A DNA stretch of 64,000 bases, taken from positions 1,328,501 to 1,392,500 of the forward strand of contig NC_013525.1 in the NCBI RefSeq assembly GCF_000025005.1, written 5' to 3'. The notes below the pieces were generated by a model. It was not told the DNA's origin. It saw only the letters and a list, made by a program, of their open reading frames with translations, and ran no database searches. The translations under genes were made by a program, and so were the position numbers. The stretch is from Thermobaculum terrenum ATCC BAA-798. Its GTDB lineage: Bacteria > Chloroflexota > Chloroflexia > Thermobaculales > Thermobaculaceae. Below, in pieces: positions 43,616 through 52,140 of this stretch (within the stretch, counting starts at the first letter, position 1; each line of letters begins with the position of its first letter).

Positions 43616-44353
43616 ATGATCCCGATCTCTGATGTCAACTATAGAGCTAGGTTTCCGTTTGTTAACCTGACGCTAATTGCTATAAACATACTCGTTTACA
43701 TATATGAAGCCAGCTTAGGGGGAATTAACTTAACTGCAAACACCGCATCGATAGAGGCTTTCTTCACTAGGTGGGCAGTTATTCCAGTAGAGTACACCCT
43801 TGGAAGGGATATAGGTGCTCCATCACCACACCCTATATTCATCACCCTCTTTACCGCTATGTTCATGCATGCAGGTTTGCTTCATATAGGTGGCAACATG
43901 CTTTACCTATGGGTATTTGGAGATAACGTCGAAGCTAATATGGGACATGTAAAGTATCTTATCTTCTACCTTGCATGTGGCATAATAGCTGGCATTACAC
44001 ATATCCTTTTCAATAGACTATCACCAATCCCCAGTGTGGGAGCAAGCGGTGCTATAGCTGGTGTGCTTGCTGCCTATTTAGTACTGTTTCCACGAGCCAA
44101 TATAAGAACACTAGTAATATTTTTCTACTTCATCACTACCACCTATATACCAGCTCTGATACTTATAGGAATCTGGATACTGCTACAGGTATTCCAAGGT
44201 ATAGCTGATCTTGGCGCGCCCACAGCCCAGACAGGAGGAGTCGCCGTTTGGGCACACATAGGTGGATTCGTTGCTGGATTGATGTTGGTCTTCCTATTTC
44301 GAGGAAGAGAGGTCAAGGTAACGCCAAGAGGTTATTATGATCCAAGGTTATAA
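43616..44353 (+). CDS. Rhomboid family intramembrane serine protease
   Basis: A 245-residue polytopic protease. The active Ser is in SVGASGAIAGVLAAYL, the His in WAHIGGFVAGL, and the HxxxN motif in HIGGNMLYLWVFGDN. Six membrane segments are visible. Such enzymes cleave transmembrane helices. The ATG has GGAG 5 bases upstream. The stop abuts the coaBC stop with no spacer. Confidence 0.94.
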   Translation: MIPISDVNYRARFPFVNLTLIAINILVYIYEASLGGINLTANTASIEAFFTRWAVIPVEYTLGRDIGAPSPHPIFITLFTAMFMHAGLLHIGGNMLYLWVFGDNVEANMGHVKYLIFYLACGIIAGITHILFNRLSPIPSVGASGAIAGVLAAYLVLFPRANIRTLVIFFYFITTTYIPALILIGIWILLQVFQGIADLGAPTAQTGGVAVWAHIGGFVAGLMLVFLFRGREVKVTPRGYYDPRL

Positions 44354-45547
44354 CTACCTGGAAAGGAGATAATTCGCCAAGTAAGATATTATCTTCTGAG
44401 CTACATCCTCCTTAGGTAATTTAGGAAGTTCAAGGTAATCATTATCTTTAGAAATAATGACTACCTTTGCATATTCAGAGCCGATCGTCTCAACAGCATC
44501 GTTTGCGATAATAACATCCAAGTTCTTCTTAGTTAGTTTGGCCTTGGCGTTTTGTATTAAGTTCTCCGTCTCAGCTGCAAATCCAACCTTAGCAATTGGT
44601 ACCTCACTAATCGAAGCTAGTATATCTTGTGTTTCAACTAGTCTGACTACTAGGTCCTCGCCAGTCTTCTTCATCTTGGAAGGACTTATCTGCGCAGGTG
44701 CGTAGTCGGCAACTGCGGCAGCCATGATAAGCATGGCTGCATCGGAGACAGCAGAACTTACCGCTTCTAACATCTCAGCAGATGTCTCGACTCTTACTAC
44801 CTCTGCCCCCCAAGGCAATGATTCTTGCACTGAATTCGTGACAATAAGAGTTACATCAGCCCCCATATCGATCGCTGCTTGGGATAGAGCCAAACCCATC
44901 TTACCTGATGATCTGTTGCCTATATACCTGACTGGATCAAGAGGCTCTCTGGTACCACCAGCTGTAATTACCAGTTTTCTGCCCTGCAGAGGGCCTTTCC
45001 GACCTAGATGCCACCTAATAGCCCCCAAGATATCTTCTGGGTCAGGAAGTCTCCCATACCCGACATCACCTGAGGCCAGATCACCATAGCCCGGCTGCAT
45101 TACCGTCACACCACGCTCCACCAGCCTGTGAACGTGGGACTGAACGACGCTGCTCGTCCACATTTGATCGTTCATAGCAGGAATAACAATAAGAGGGGCA
45201 TTACAGGCGAGAGCAGTCAGACTAACAATATCTGATGCAAGCCCTAAGGCTATTTTCCCCATAGTGTTAGCAGTAGCAGGGGCGATCACCATCAGGTCGG
45301 CATTACGAGACAGTTCAACATGTATCTCGGGGTGGTCAGGAGATGCATCCCAAGCCGAGGTATATACTCGGTTCTTGCTCAATGCCTGAAAGGTGAGTGG
45401 AGTAACGAACCTCGTAGCAGATCGGGTCATTATCACATGCACATCCGCACCTAGCAAAGCAAGGTCACGCACCACTTGAACGACTTTATAAGCGGCGATA
45501 CTTCCACTAACACCGAATACTACCTTCTTGCCTTGAAATCTACTCAT
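44354..45547 (-). CDS. coaBC: Bifunctional phosphopantothenoylcysteine decarboxylase / phosphopantothenate-cysteine ligase
   Basis: About 397 residues: CoaC flavin domain (1-180) and CoaB ligase domain (185-395). CoaC markers: VVFGVSGSIAAYKVV, PATANTMGKIALGLASD, PAMNDQMW, VMQPGYGDLASGDVGYGRLP. CoaB markers: VITAGGTREPLDPVRYIGNRSSGKMG and MAAAVADYAP, then KKNLDVIIAND. The ATG at 45547 overlaps the end of coaX and has GGAAGAG upstream; in-frame codons upstream would extend the protein with non-family residues. Last gene of the CoA operon. Confidence 0.95.
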   Translation of the reverse strand: MSRFQGKKVVFGVSGSIAAYKVVQVVRDLALLGADVHVIMTRSATRFVTPLTFQALSKNRVYTSAWDASPDHPEIHVELSRNADLMVIAPATANTMGKIALGLASDIVSLTALACNAPLIVIPAMNDQMWTSSVVQSHVHRLVERGVTVMQPGYGDLASGDVGYGRLPDPEDILGAIRWHLGRKGPLQGRKLVITAGGTREPLDPVRYIGNRSSGKMGLALSQAAIDMGADVTLIVTNSVQESLPWGAEVVRVETSAEMLEAVSSAVSDAAMLIMAAAVADYAPAQISPSKMKKTGEDLVVRLVETQDILASISEVPIAKVGFAAETENLIQNAKAKLTKKNLDVIIANDAVETIGSEYAKVVIISKDNDYLELPKLPKEDVAQKIISYLANYLLSR

Positions 45548-46328
45548 GCAAAGACTCTTCCGGCTTGGGAGTGTTGAGGTAATACATGAACCTAATTCCA
45601 TCGATGGTGAGATCTGGGTCTATGTAATCAAAGATCTTAGTAGCTTGTGAGACAACACCCACAAGTCCACCAGTACCTATTACTTTACATGGTCCCACCT
45701 GCTCATGAATCGCTGCTACAAGGCCATTTACCATAGCTGCATAGCCCAGCACAATGCCTGATTGCATAGCCTCAACAGTATTCTTCCCAATAGGTTTAGG
45801 TGGCGGCACTAGCTCTACTTCGTGCAGCTTAGCAGTAAACCTTCTTAGAGCTTCAGCAGATATCACTATCCCTGGCGCTATAGCACCACCTATGTAATTT
45901 CCTTCTTTAGATATCACATCAAAGGTAGTTGCTGTGCCAAAATCAACAACAATTGCTGGTCCCCCGTATTTCTCTCTGGTAGCTAGGGCATTGACCACGC
46001 GATCAGCACCAACTTCCTTAGGGTTATCAGTAAGGATTTGGATACCCGTACGCACGCCGGGAGCTACCACAAAGGGATCTAAGTGAAAATGACAAACAGC
46101 CATATTTCTTAGTTCGGTAGTAACGCTTGGCACCACGCTGCTAATACCTATATGGTCAATGTGATCAGTAGTTAAATTTGCAAGATGAAGTAGTTCGCTT
46201 ATGACCGCTGCCCATTCATCTGCAGTACGCGTACTGCTAGTACTAATACGCCAACGAGCGATCCATCTAGAGTGGTCATGTACTCCTATGGCTACGTTCG
46301 TGTTGCCTACATCAATGGCCATGAACAT
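45540..46328 (-). CDS. coaX: Type III pantothenate kinase
   Basis: A 262-residue kinase phosphorylating pantothenate, first step of CoA synthesis from it. The ASKHA-type phosphate motifs are AIDVGNTNVAIG, VVDFGTATTFDVIS and GGAIAPGIVISAEAL, with VIGTGGLVGVV. Type III enzymes are not feedback-inhibited by CoA and need a monovalent cation. It lies 3 bases after panC and overlaps coaBC. Confidence 0.96.
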   Translation of the reverse strand: MFMAIDVGNTNVAIGVHDHSRWIARWRISTSSTRTADEWAAVISELLHLANLTTDHIDHIGISSVVPSVTTELRNMAVCHFHLDPFVVAPGVRTGIQILTDNPKEVGADRVVNALATREKYGGPAIVVDFGTATTFDVISKEGNYIGGAIAPGIVISAEALRRFTAKLHEVELVPPPKPIGKNTVEAMQSGIVLGYAAMVNGLVAAIHEQVGPCKVIGTGGLVGVVSQATKIFDYIDPDLTIDGIRFMYYLNTPKPEESLHE

Positions 46329-46331
46329 AAT

Positions 46332-47201
46332 TTACCGCCTATCGAGATCTATTACTTCTTCTTCAAACCCTAGAACTATATTATCTATCAATCGCGCCCG
46401 ACCTATATGTGCAGCAAGTGAAACTAAAGCCTTATTACCAGCTAAGGAATCAAGCTCTTCAAGTGTGTAAGGATCGGCAATACTGATGTACTCTAGGCGT
46501 ATCAAAGGCTGCTGTGATAGGAGTTCGCGAGCAGCATTCTTTAGATTGTCACAAGAAGTTTCGCCCGCCAGCCATCTATCCCTTACTAGCATCAAAGCTT
46601 GATACAAGGTAGGAGCGACTAATCTCTCTTCAGGCGTCAAGTATACATTTCTAGAGGACATAGCAAGGCCATCATCTTCCCGCACCGTAGGGCAAGGTAC
46701 CAACTTGACAGGGATATGAAGCTCTGTCACAACACGATGCAATACAACTATTTGCTGAGCATCTTTCTGCCCAAAGAAAGCCATATCTGGCCCTATTATG
46801 TTAAACAGCTTGCATACAATTGTGGCTACGCCCTTGAAGTGTCCAGGCCTCTTTGCTCCCTCAAGCTTATTAGCTATTGGTCCTGGGTCAACTATGACAT
46901 CCATTCCCAGTGGGTACATCTCTTGTACACTCGGGGAGAATACAGCATCAACGCCTTCCGAAGACAAGATACGAATATCTCTTTCTATATCCCGGGGATA
47001 ACTATCGTAGTCCTCGCTAGGACCGAACTGAGTTGGGTTAACAAAAATACTAACTATCGTATGATCACAAAGCTGTTTAGACTTTCTTATTAACGAAACA
47101 TGGCCTTGATGCAGATAACCCATAGTAGGGACAAAACCAACCGTGCCAGTGAGGCGTCTTCTAAAGGATCGAATGTCATCTACTGTTTCAAAGACTCTCA
47201 T
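46332..47201 (-). CDS. panC: Pantothenate synthetase
   Basis: A 289-residue enzyme joining pantoate and beta-alanine with ATP. Markers are GFVPTMGYLHQGHVSLIRKS, SIFVNPTQFGPSEDYDSYPRD (spanning residues about 51-71), GQKDAQQIVVLHRVV and DDGLAMSSRNVYLTPEER. The start overlaps the DUF2520 gene stop by 4 bases. Confidence 0.97.
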   Translation of the reverse strand: MRVFETVDDIRSFRRRLTGTVGFVPTMGYLHQGHVSLIRKSKQLCDHTIVSIFVNPTQFGPSEDYDSYPRDIERDIRILSSEGVDAVFSPSVQEMYPLGMDVIVDPGPIANKLEGAKRPGHFKGVATIVCKLFNIIGPDMAFFGQKDAQQIVVLHRVVTELHIPVKLVPCPTVREDDGLAMSSRNVYLTPEERLVAPTLYQALMLVRDRWLAGETSCDNLKNAARELLSQQPLIRLEYISIADPYTLEELDSLAGNKALVSLAAHIGRARLIDNIVLGFEEEVIDLDRR

Positions 47202-48085
47202 AATCCTAACAAACTATCAAGTTGATCTATAGGTATGTGTTTACCTTTGCCTTTTTTAATATGCTCCAAAAGTAATAGTCCAAGCGATTTGTAGGCCGTG
47301 AGCGCTTTGTATAGTTCAGCATTCTCCAAGTACTGCAAATGCTTATGTAGAGTTATAATGTCCCCTCTTGATAGTGGTCCTGTGATGGCATTCTCCAACC
47401 CCAGCTCCGATGCGTTCTGCAGAGCACCAACAGCGAGCGAGATAACTGCTCTATAAGCCTGATCTTGTGGTATGCCTGCCTTCTCAAGTAAGTATCTAGA
47501 TTCTAGCAATAAAGCAATCAGATAGTTAGAGGCCATGACAGCCGATATATGATATGGAACTCTACTCACATTACGGAGGTCAAAGAAATCGAGAGCTATG
47601 CTCCTGACAATATCGGATAGGAGTTGAAAGACAGGATCGGGAGCATCAATTCCCACAAAGGATTTAGATAACAACTTCCAGGAGTCTCTTGAGGCTAAGG
47701 TCTGGTAAGGATGAAATATACCGATCAATCCGCCAGATGCACGTACAGGTTCGAGAACATCAATGTCAAGGGTACCGCTAGTATGGACTATGCACTTACC
47801 TTCAAGAGAGCTTGGACATCTGGCTAATTGATAGGCAACTTGTTGTATAAACCTATCTGGAATACATATGAAAACGACATCCGCGCGTAGAAGAACATCG
47901 TAAGTAGTAAGGCACAAATTCGCTGACACGCTCTTACATAGGTCAACAGCCCTATTCCAAGATCGACTATAGATAGCACTAACTTGCCACCCGGATCTAT
48001 AAAGCGCCATGGCCAAGGCTGAGGCAGCTTTACCTGCCCCAATGAAGCCTATCCTTAGCTGTGAGTATTGCACCTCAAGAGTCAA
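47198..48085 (-). CDS. Rossmann-fold DUF2520 protein (candidate ketopantoate reductase)
   Basis: A 295-residue protein with an N-terminal NAD(P) Rossmann fold (IGFIGAGKAASALAMALYRSG) and a DUF2520 C-terminal helical domain (about 150-295). The dinucleotide motif is GxGxxA and a Ser-Arg-Ser turn (YSRSW) suggests NADPH. It is related to ketopantoate reductases and F420-dependent reductases. No panE is visible here, and this gene is co-translated with panC, so reduction of ketopantoate is the best guess but unproven. TTG at 48085 is weakly supported (AGGAAA close by); the true start could be a few codons later. Confidence 0.8.
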   Translation of the reverse strand: MTLEVQYSQLRIGFIGAGKAASALAMALYRSGWQVSAIYSRSWNRAVDLCKSVSANLCLTTYDVLLRADVVFICIPDRFIQQVAYQLARCPSSLEGKCIVHTSGTLDIDVLEPVRASGGLIGIFHPYQTLASRDSWKLLSKSFVGIDAPDPVFQLLSDIVRSIALDFFDLRNVSRVPYHISAVMASNYLIALLLESRYLLEKAGIPQDQAYRAVISLAVGALQNASELGLENAITGPLSRGDIITLHKHLQYLENAELYKALTAYKSLGLLLLEHIKKGKGKHIPIDQLDSLLGL

Positions 48086-48172
48086 TTTCCTGTGGATATT
48101 CTAGCTTAGAAGTTACCTAAGAATAGGGGTATCATGTAGGGAGAGCAACATAAATCGATGAAAGGGGAAAGC

Positions 48173-49444
48173 ATGTCAAGCAAGTGGAAGAGCTTTCTTA
48201 TAGGTGTTACCACCACGTTATTAGTCCTACTTATATTCTTTATGGGCATATTTACGGGCTATGTTTATTCAGAAAGAGGCGGCAGACTCACTAATATTGC
48301 GTCTTTATTTACAGACAATAAGCCGCAGGATCAGTCGACCGACCAAGTTTGGAAAGTACTCCAAGAAACCTATCAACTTATAAACCAGGAATACTATGGC
48401 AGACCCGTAGACAGCAAGAAGCTACTTTATGGAGCAGCCGAGGGAATGGTAGGCACCCTCGGTGATCCCTACAGCACCTTCTTACCACCACAACAGGCTG
48501 AGTATCTCCAACAAGAGATGAGCGGTAAATTCGAAGGGATCGGTGTTTACGTAGAATTCAATGGCAAGCAACCCGTGATTGTTGCACCAATTGACAACTC
48601 TCCGGCTGAAAAAGCTGGGCTACGAAGAGGAGATATCATCGTAGCAGTCAATGGTGAAGACGTTTCAAAGATGGATAGCAATGAAGTAATAAGCAAGATC
48701 AGAGGTCCTAAGGGAACACCAGTAACTCTTACGATCAAGAGAGGAGATAAGACTTTCGATGTGAAAATTTACAGAGCAGACATCAAAGTCCCACAAGTTA
48801 GCTATCAACTAGTAAATGGAAATATCGGTTACATTAGAGTAACTATATTCGGAGACAATACTACATCAGAGCTAGATAAGGCTATAAATCAAGCCAAAAA
48901 GGATAAGGTTAAAGGGGTAATATTGGACCTAAGAGATAACGGTGGTGGATGGGTACAAGCTGCTAGAGAAATGCTAGGCAGATTTCTCAACGGCGGGGTA
49001 GCTATGTATGAAGATACCACCAAGGGACCAGGCGGAGAACACCCGCTGGATGTCATCACTGGCAAAGTAAGTATGTATGATCTTCCTATGGTCGTACTTG
49101 TAAACAAGGGCACCGCAAGTGCTAGCGAGATAGTATCTGGAGCACTGCAAGCCAGGGGTAGAGCAGAACTCGTTGGAGAAAAAACATTTGGGAAAGGATC
49201 AGAGCAAAGGGTCCATACTATGGCGGATGGCTCGAGCGTGCATATTACTGTAGCCCACTGGCTTACACCCGATAAGAAAGATATAAACGGCAAAGGGTTA
49301 ACGCCGGATTATATAGTAAAAAGTACAGAACAAGATAACGGTACAAGTGGTCCTCAGTTCGAGAAAGCAATAGAAGTACTCAAGCAAAAGATAGCAAATC
49401 AGGGATTTAGGGTTCCTGATAGGGTTAGTGCCCTGGTGCCCTAA
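48173..49444 (+). CDS. S41 C-terminal processing peptidase
   Basis: About 423 residues with an N-terminal signal anchor (about 10-32), a PDZ domain (about 100-190; GVYVEFNGKQPVIV, GLRRGDIIVAVNG), and an S41 catalytic domain. The Ser is in NKGTASASEIVSGAL and the Lys in GEKTFGKGSEQ. Such proteases cut proteins at their C-termini outside the membrane. An ATG at 48158 is in frame, but GGGG lies 5 bases before the ATG at 48173. Divergent from the CoA operon. Confidence 0.92.
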   Translation: MSSKWKSFLIGVTTTLLVLLIFFMGIFTGYVYSERGGRLTNIASLFTDNKPQDQSTDQVWKVLQETYQLINQEYYGRPVDSKKLLYGAAEGMVGTLGDPYSTFLPPQQAEYLQQEMSGKFEGIGVYVEFNGKQPVIVAPIDNSPAEKAGLRRGDIIVAVNGEDVSKMDSNEVISKIRGPKGTPVTLTIKRGDKTFDVKIYRADIKVPQVSYQLVNGNIGYIRVTIFGDNTTSELDKAINQAKKDKVKGVILDLRDNGGGWVQAAREMLGRFLNGGVAMYEDTTKGPGGEHPLDVITGKVSMYDLPMVVLVNKGTASASEIVSGALQARGRAELVGEKTFGKGSEQRVHTMADGSSVHITVAHWLTPDKKDINGKGLTPDYIVKSTEQDNGTSGPQFEKAIEVLKQKIANQGFRVPDRVSALVP

Positions 49445-49488
49445 ACATCACTATAATAGGCAGTCAGAGAAAATCATCTGGAGGACCT

Positions 49489-50427
49489 ATGCAAGACATA
49501 GGGGAAGCTCTTCGGGATGCTAGGCTTTCCAAAGGACTAACGTACGAATATGTATCGCAAATTATAAAGATACGTCCCGAATTCCTCAAAGCTATGGAGG
49601 AAAACAGGTTTGATCTTCTGCCCGGGGCGTTCTATGCTAAGAACTTCCTGCGTCGATATGCGGACTTTCTTGGGCTGGATTCTGATGCATTAGTGGAGTC
49701 TTTCAACGAGCTAGAAGCTGCTCATGAACAACATATATCGGCAGCTGCAAATACCGTGAGCAAAGGCCATATTAGCCCAAGTTTTGGAGCTATAGCTGTA
49801 GCGCTTGTACTAATCGCCGCCATAGCTGTACTCGCATACGGGGTAGTAGTTAGTCCAAGGAACAAGCATGTTGCAGAAGTAATACCTACACCTAGTATAT
49901 TCCCAACTATTCCACCAACTACTCCCACTCCGACTGTATCAAGAATAGTCAACGTACCCACACCAACTCTCGTTAGTCAATCTAAGTCCACCCCTACTGT
50001 TCAGCCTAGCCCAACACCAACGTCAACGCCTAACAACAGTCAGAAAACAGCAGGAAATAATGAGGATAAAAGGCAGAGCGCTGATAACCAAAGAAGTACA
50101 GATAAAAGGAAAAATCAGCGTTCTCATAAGACACGCAAAGAATCGAAAAAAAAGGTCGCTGGAAACGTTATAGCGCATATTAAGACCCTAGCTATTGGCA
50201 ACGTGGTAGTTAGGGCAGATGGGGATGTAGTTTTCTCTGGAACAATGAAACCAGGCCAGGAGAAAGACTTCGGCGCATACAATCAGCTATATATATACTC
50301 TAATAATGCCCAAAATCTTCTAGTATCTGTGAATGGTTGCAGTGCCAAGACATTAGATCAGTATGGATGCCCAGGTTGTGTCATTGCCTATTACTACTTT
50401 CCAAGCAATTACTATAGATGCTCGTGA
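49489..50427 (+). CDS. RodZ-like helix-turn-helix membrane protein
   Basis: A 312-residue protein. An N-terminal HTH_25 domain (5-70; DIGEALRDARLSKGLTYEYV, FYAKNFLRRYADFLGLD) is followed by a transmembrane helix at about 97-121 and a Pro/Thr-rich linker (130-185). A Lys/Arg-rich region comes next, then a short C-terminal domain. RodZ links the MreB cytoskeleton to the membrane. The C-terminus differs from the usual DUF4115 domain: it is shorter and ends in a Cys-rich stretch (NGCSAKTLDQYGCPGCV). Overlaps pgsA by 10 bases. Confidence 0.8.
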   Translation: MQDIGEALRDARLSKGLTYEYVSQIIKIRPEFLKAMEENRFDLLPGAFYAKNFLRRYADFLGLDSDALVESFNELEAAHEQHISAAANTVSKGHISPSFGAIAVALVLIAAIAVLAYGVVVSPRNKHVAEVIPTPSIFPTIPPTTPTPTVSRIVNVPTPTLVSQSKSTPTVQPSPTPTSTPNNSQKTAGNNEDKRQSADNQRSTDKRKNQRSHKTRKESKKKVAGNVIAHIKTLAIGNVVVRADGDVVFSGTMKPGQEKDFGAYNQLYIYSNNAQNLLVSVNGCSAKTLDQYGCPGCVIAYYYFPSNYYRCS

Positions 50428-51017
50428 TAGGTCAGACAGTTCGATTAGCCGACGCCATCAGTATAGCGAGAATTCTAGCAGTTCCTATAATATTAGGATT
50501 TGTACTGTGGCATCCTCCTTCTCTCTTTGTTCCAGCGGCTGCCATATTCCTTATAGCAGCCATCTCTGATTTGCTGGATGGCTACGTTGCGCGCAGATCA
50601 GGCAAGGCTAGCACATTGGGTATATATCTCGACTTGGTGGCGGACAAGATACTGACCTCGTGTGTACTTTTAGTCTTTGTGGACTTGGGAATACTCCCTA
50701 CATGGCCGGCAGCCCTTATTATAACTAGAGAGTTTATAGTATCCGGACTGAGAACAGTGGCCGCGGCAGAGGGTTTGATAATACCTGCTGCAGCTTGGGG
50801 AAAACACAAGACACTCGTCACAAACGCTGCTATATTCATGCTTTTCCTAGCTTTCGCTGGAAGTGAACTACCTGCGAATATGTCTATCTCAAGTGTAACG
50901 CCAGTGCAGATATTTGCCTATTTCATAATGTATATAGCGGTTATTCTTACCATCACAAGCGGCCTAAGATATGTGTACAATGCCAGACACGTTCTCTTCC
51001 AAATGATGAAACACTAG
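50418..51017 (+). CDS. pgsA: CDP-diacylglycerol--glycerol-3-phosphate 3-phosphatidyltransferase
   Basis: A 199-residue integral membrane enzyme of phosphatidylglycerol synthesis. The CDP-alcohol phosphotransferase motif D-x2-D-G-x2-A-R-x8-G-x3-D-x3-D is exact in DLLDGYVARRSGKA and GIYLDLVAD. Several membrane helices follow. The start lies within the last codons of the RodZ-like gene. The rodZ-pgsA neighbourhood is common in bacteria. Confidence 0.94.
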   Translation: MLVIGQTVRLADAISIARILAVPIILGFVLWHPPSLFVPAAAIFLIAAISDLLDGYVARRSGKASTLGIYLDLVADKILTSCVLLVFVDLGILPTWPAALIITREFIVSGLRTVAAAEGLIIPAAAWGKHKTLVTNAAIFMLFLAFAGSELPANMSISSVTPVQIFAYFIMYIAVILTITSGLRYVYNARHVLFQMMKH

Positions 51018-51043
51018 ACTTATCGGTCACGTCATAAATAGAG

Positions 51044-51766
51044 ATGAGTATAGTAAGACTAAATACCGTAGCTTTCATCTGCTTGACCTTGCTCTGTATG
51101 GCTTGTGGCGTCAGCAAAACAGGATACAACGCCACACAGGAAACCAGTTGGAAAACGGCCCAGATCTCCCCGACAAACACGCCTGTCCCTGCTATAACCA
51201 CCGCAATTACACCAACGATACCAGTGGAGGCTACCCCTTCCGCTCAGCAGCTGGCAGTAGCTACAGCAGTCGATTATCTTAGTCGGAGACTTAACACAGA
51301 TCCAAGACTTATTAGAGTAATACAAGTTATTCCCAAGGAGTGGCCAGATACATCCTTAGGTTGTGCCGAAAAAGATAAGTCATATAATCAAGTCATGACT
51401 CCTGGCTATATAATCTTACTCAAATACGACAACCAAAGATTTGAAGTTCATACCGATAAGAACGGGAACGCAGTAATGTGCAGTAAAGATGAGAGCAAAA
51501 ACCCCAACGTGGGTGGTTCACCTATTGAAGAAAGAGCTATCATTGCTGCCAAGAGAGAGCTGGCTAGCAAGAAGGGTCTGCAGTTAGGTGAGATCGAATT
51601 AGTAAGTATTACATCTCGGAACTGGAGCGATAGCTCCCTCGGATGCCCAGAACCCGGAATGATGTATATGCAGGTAATAACGCCAGGATACGTAGTCAAG
51701 TTGAAGGCTAGGGACAATATATACGAGGTACATACCGACAGGAATGGAAGAGCTGTGTTGTGCTAG
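51044..51766 (+). CDS. Lipoprotein with two homologous Cys-containing modules
   Basis: A 240-residue exported protein. The N-terminal membrane segment ends in the lipobox LCMAC. A Pro/Thr linker (about 40-70) is followed by two modules (about 72-148 and 160-240). Each contains W.D.SLGC, a tyrosine, Q(V)M/ITPGY and EVHTD..G.AV.C, with matched cysteines. The repeat suggests internal duplication. I do not know the family name or function. The stop codon overlaps the yraN stop: both share CTAG. Confidence 0.75.
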   Translation: MSIVRLNTVAFICLTLLCMACGVSKTGYNATQETSWKTAQISPTNTPVPAITTAITPTIPVEATPSAQQLAVATAVDYLSRRLNTDPRLIRVIQVIPKEWPDTSLGCAEKDKSYNQVMTPGYIILLKYDNQRFEVHTDKNGNAVMCSKDESKNPNVGGSPIEERAIIAAKRELASKKGLQLGEIELVSITSRNWSDSSLGCPEPGMMYMQVITPGYVVKLKARDNIYEVHTDRNGRAVLC

Positions 51767-52140
51767 TCGTAGTCGCCGGGCATAATACAATTCTGTATAT
51801 GATTTGAGTCTATTACTCGCCCGCTACGAGAGATCGTAACAGTCACTGCATCAAACCTCACCGGCGGATCCTTCTCCCCGTCATAACATTCAAAAATCCA
51901 TATCTTAGCTAGGGTAAGTAACTGCCTGGCTTTATGCATATCTATAGATTCCTCAGGAGTACCCAAACTTAGGCTGGAACGGGTCTTGACCTCGACAAAT
52001 ACGATTTCATCTTTGTCCTGGAAGATAATATCTATCTCGCCTTGTCGGCATCGCCAATTTCGCGCAATAAGTTTATATCCCTTTGATAACAAGAAATTAC
52101 AGGCATAATCCTCCCCAATACGCCCAAGAGATTTACTCAT
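51763..52140 (-). CDS. yraN: YraN/UPF0102 nuclease-fold protein
   Basis: A 125-residue protein with SLGRIGEDYACNFLLSKGYK and the restriction-endonuclease-like signature QGEIDIIFQDKDEIVFVEVKTRSS (split here: GEIDII and FVEVKTRS). The D-ExK arrangement is intact. Biological role is unclear, possibly Holliday junction or DNA processing. The ATG at 52140 is used; a GTG at 52149 lies three codons upstream. It overlaps rnhB by 8 bases. Confidence 0.9.
   Translation of the reverse strand: MSKSLGRIGEDYACNFLLSKGYKLIARNWRCRQGEIDIIFQDKDEIVFVEVKTRSSLSLGTPEESIDMHKARQLLTLAKIWIFECYDGEKDPPVRFDAVTVTISRSGRVIDSNHIQNCIMPGDYD

Noticed and set aside
46222-46237. A 16-base palindrome without spacer inside coaX
   Set aside because: About one is expected by chance in 64 kb and it lies mid-gene.
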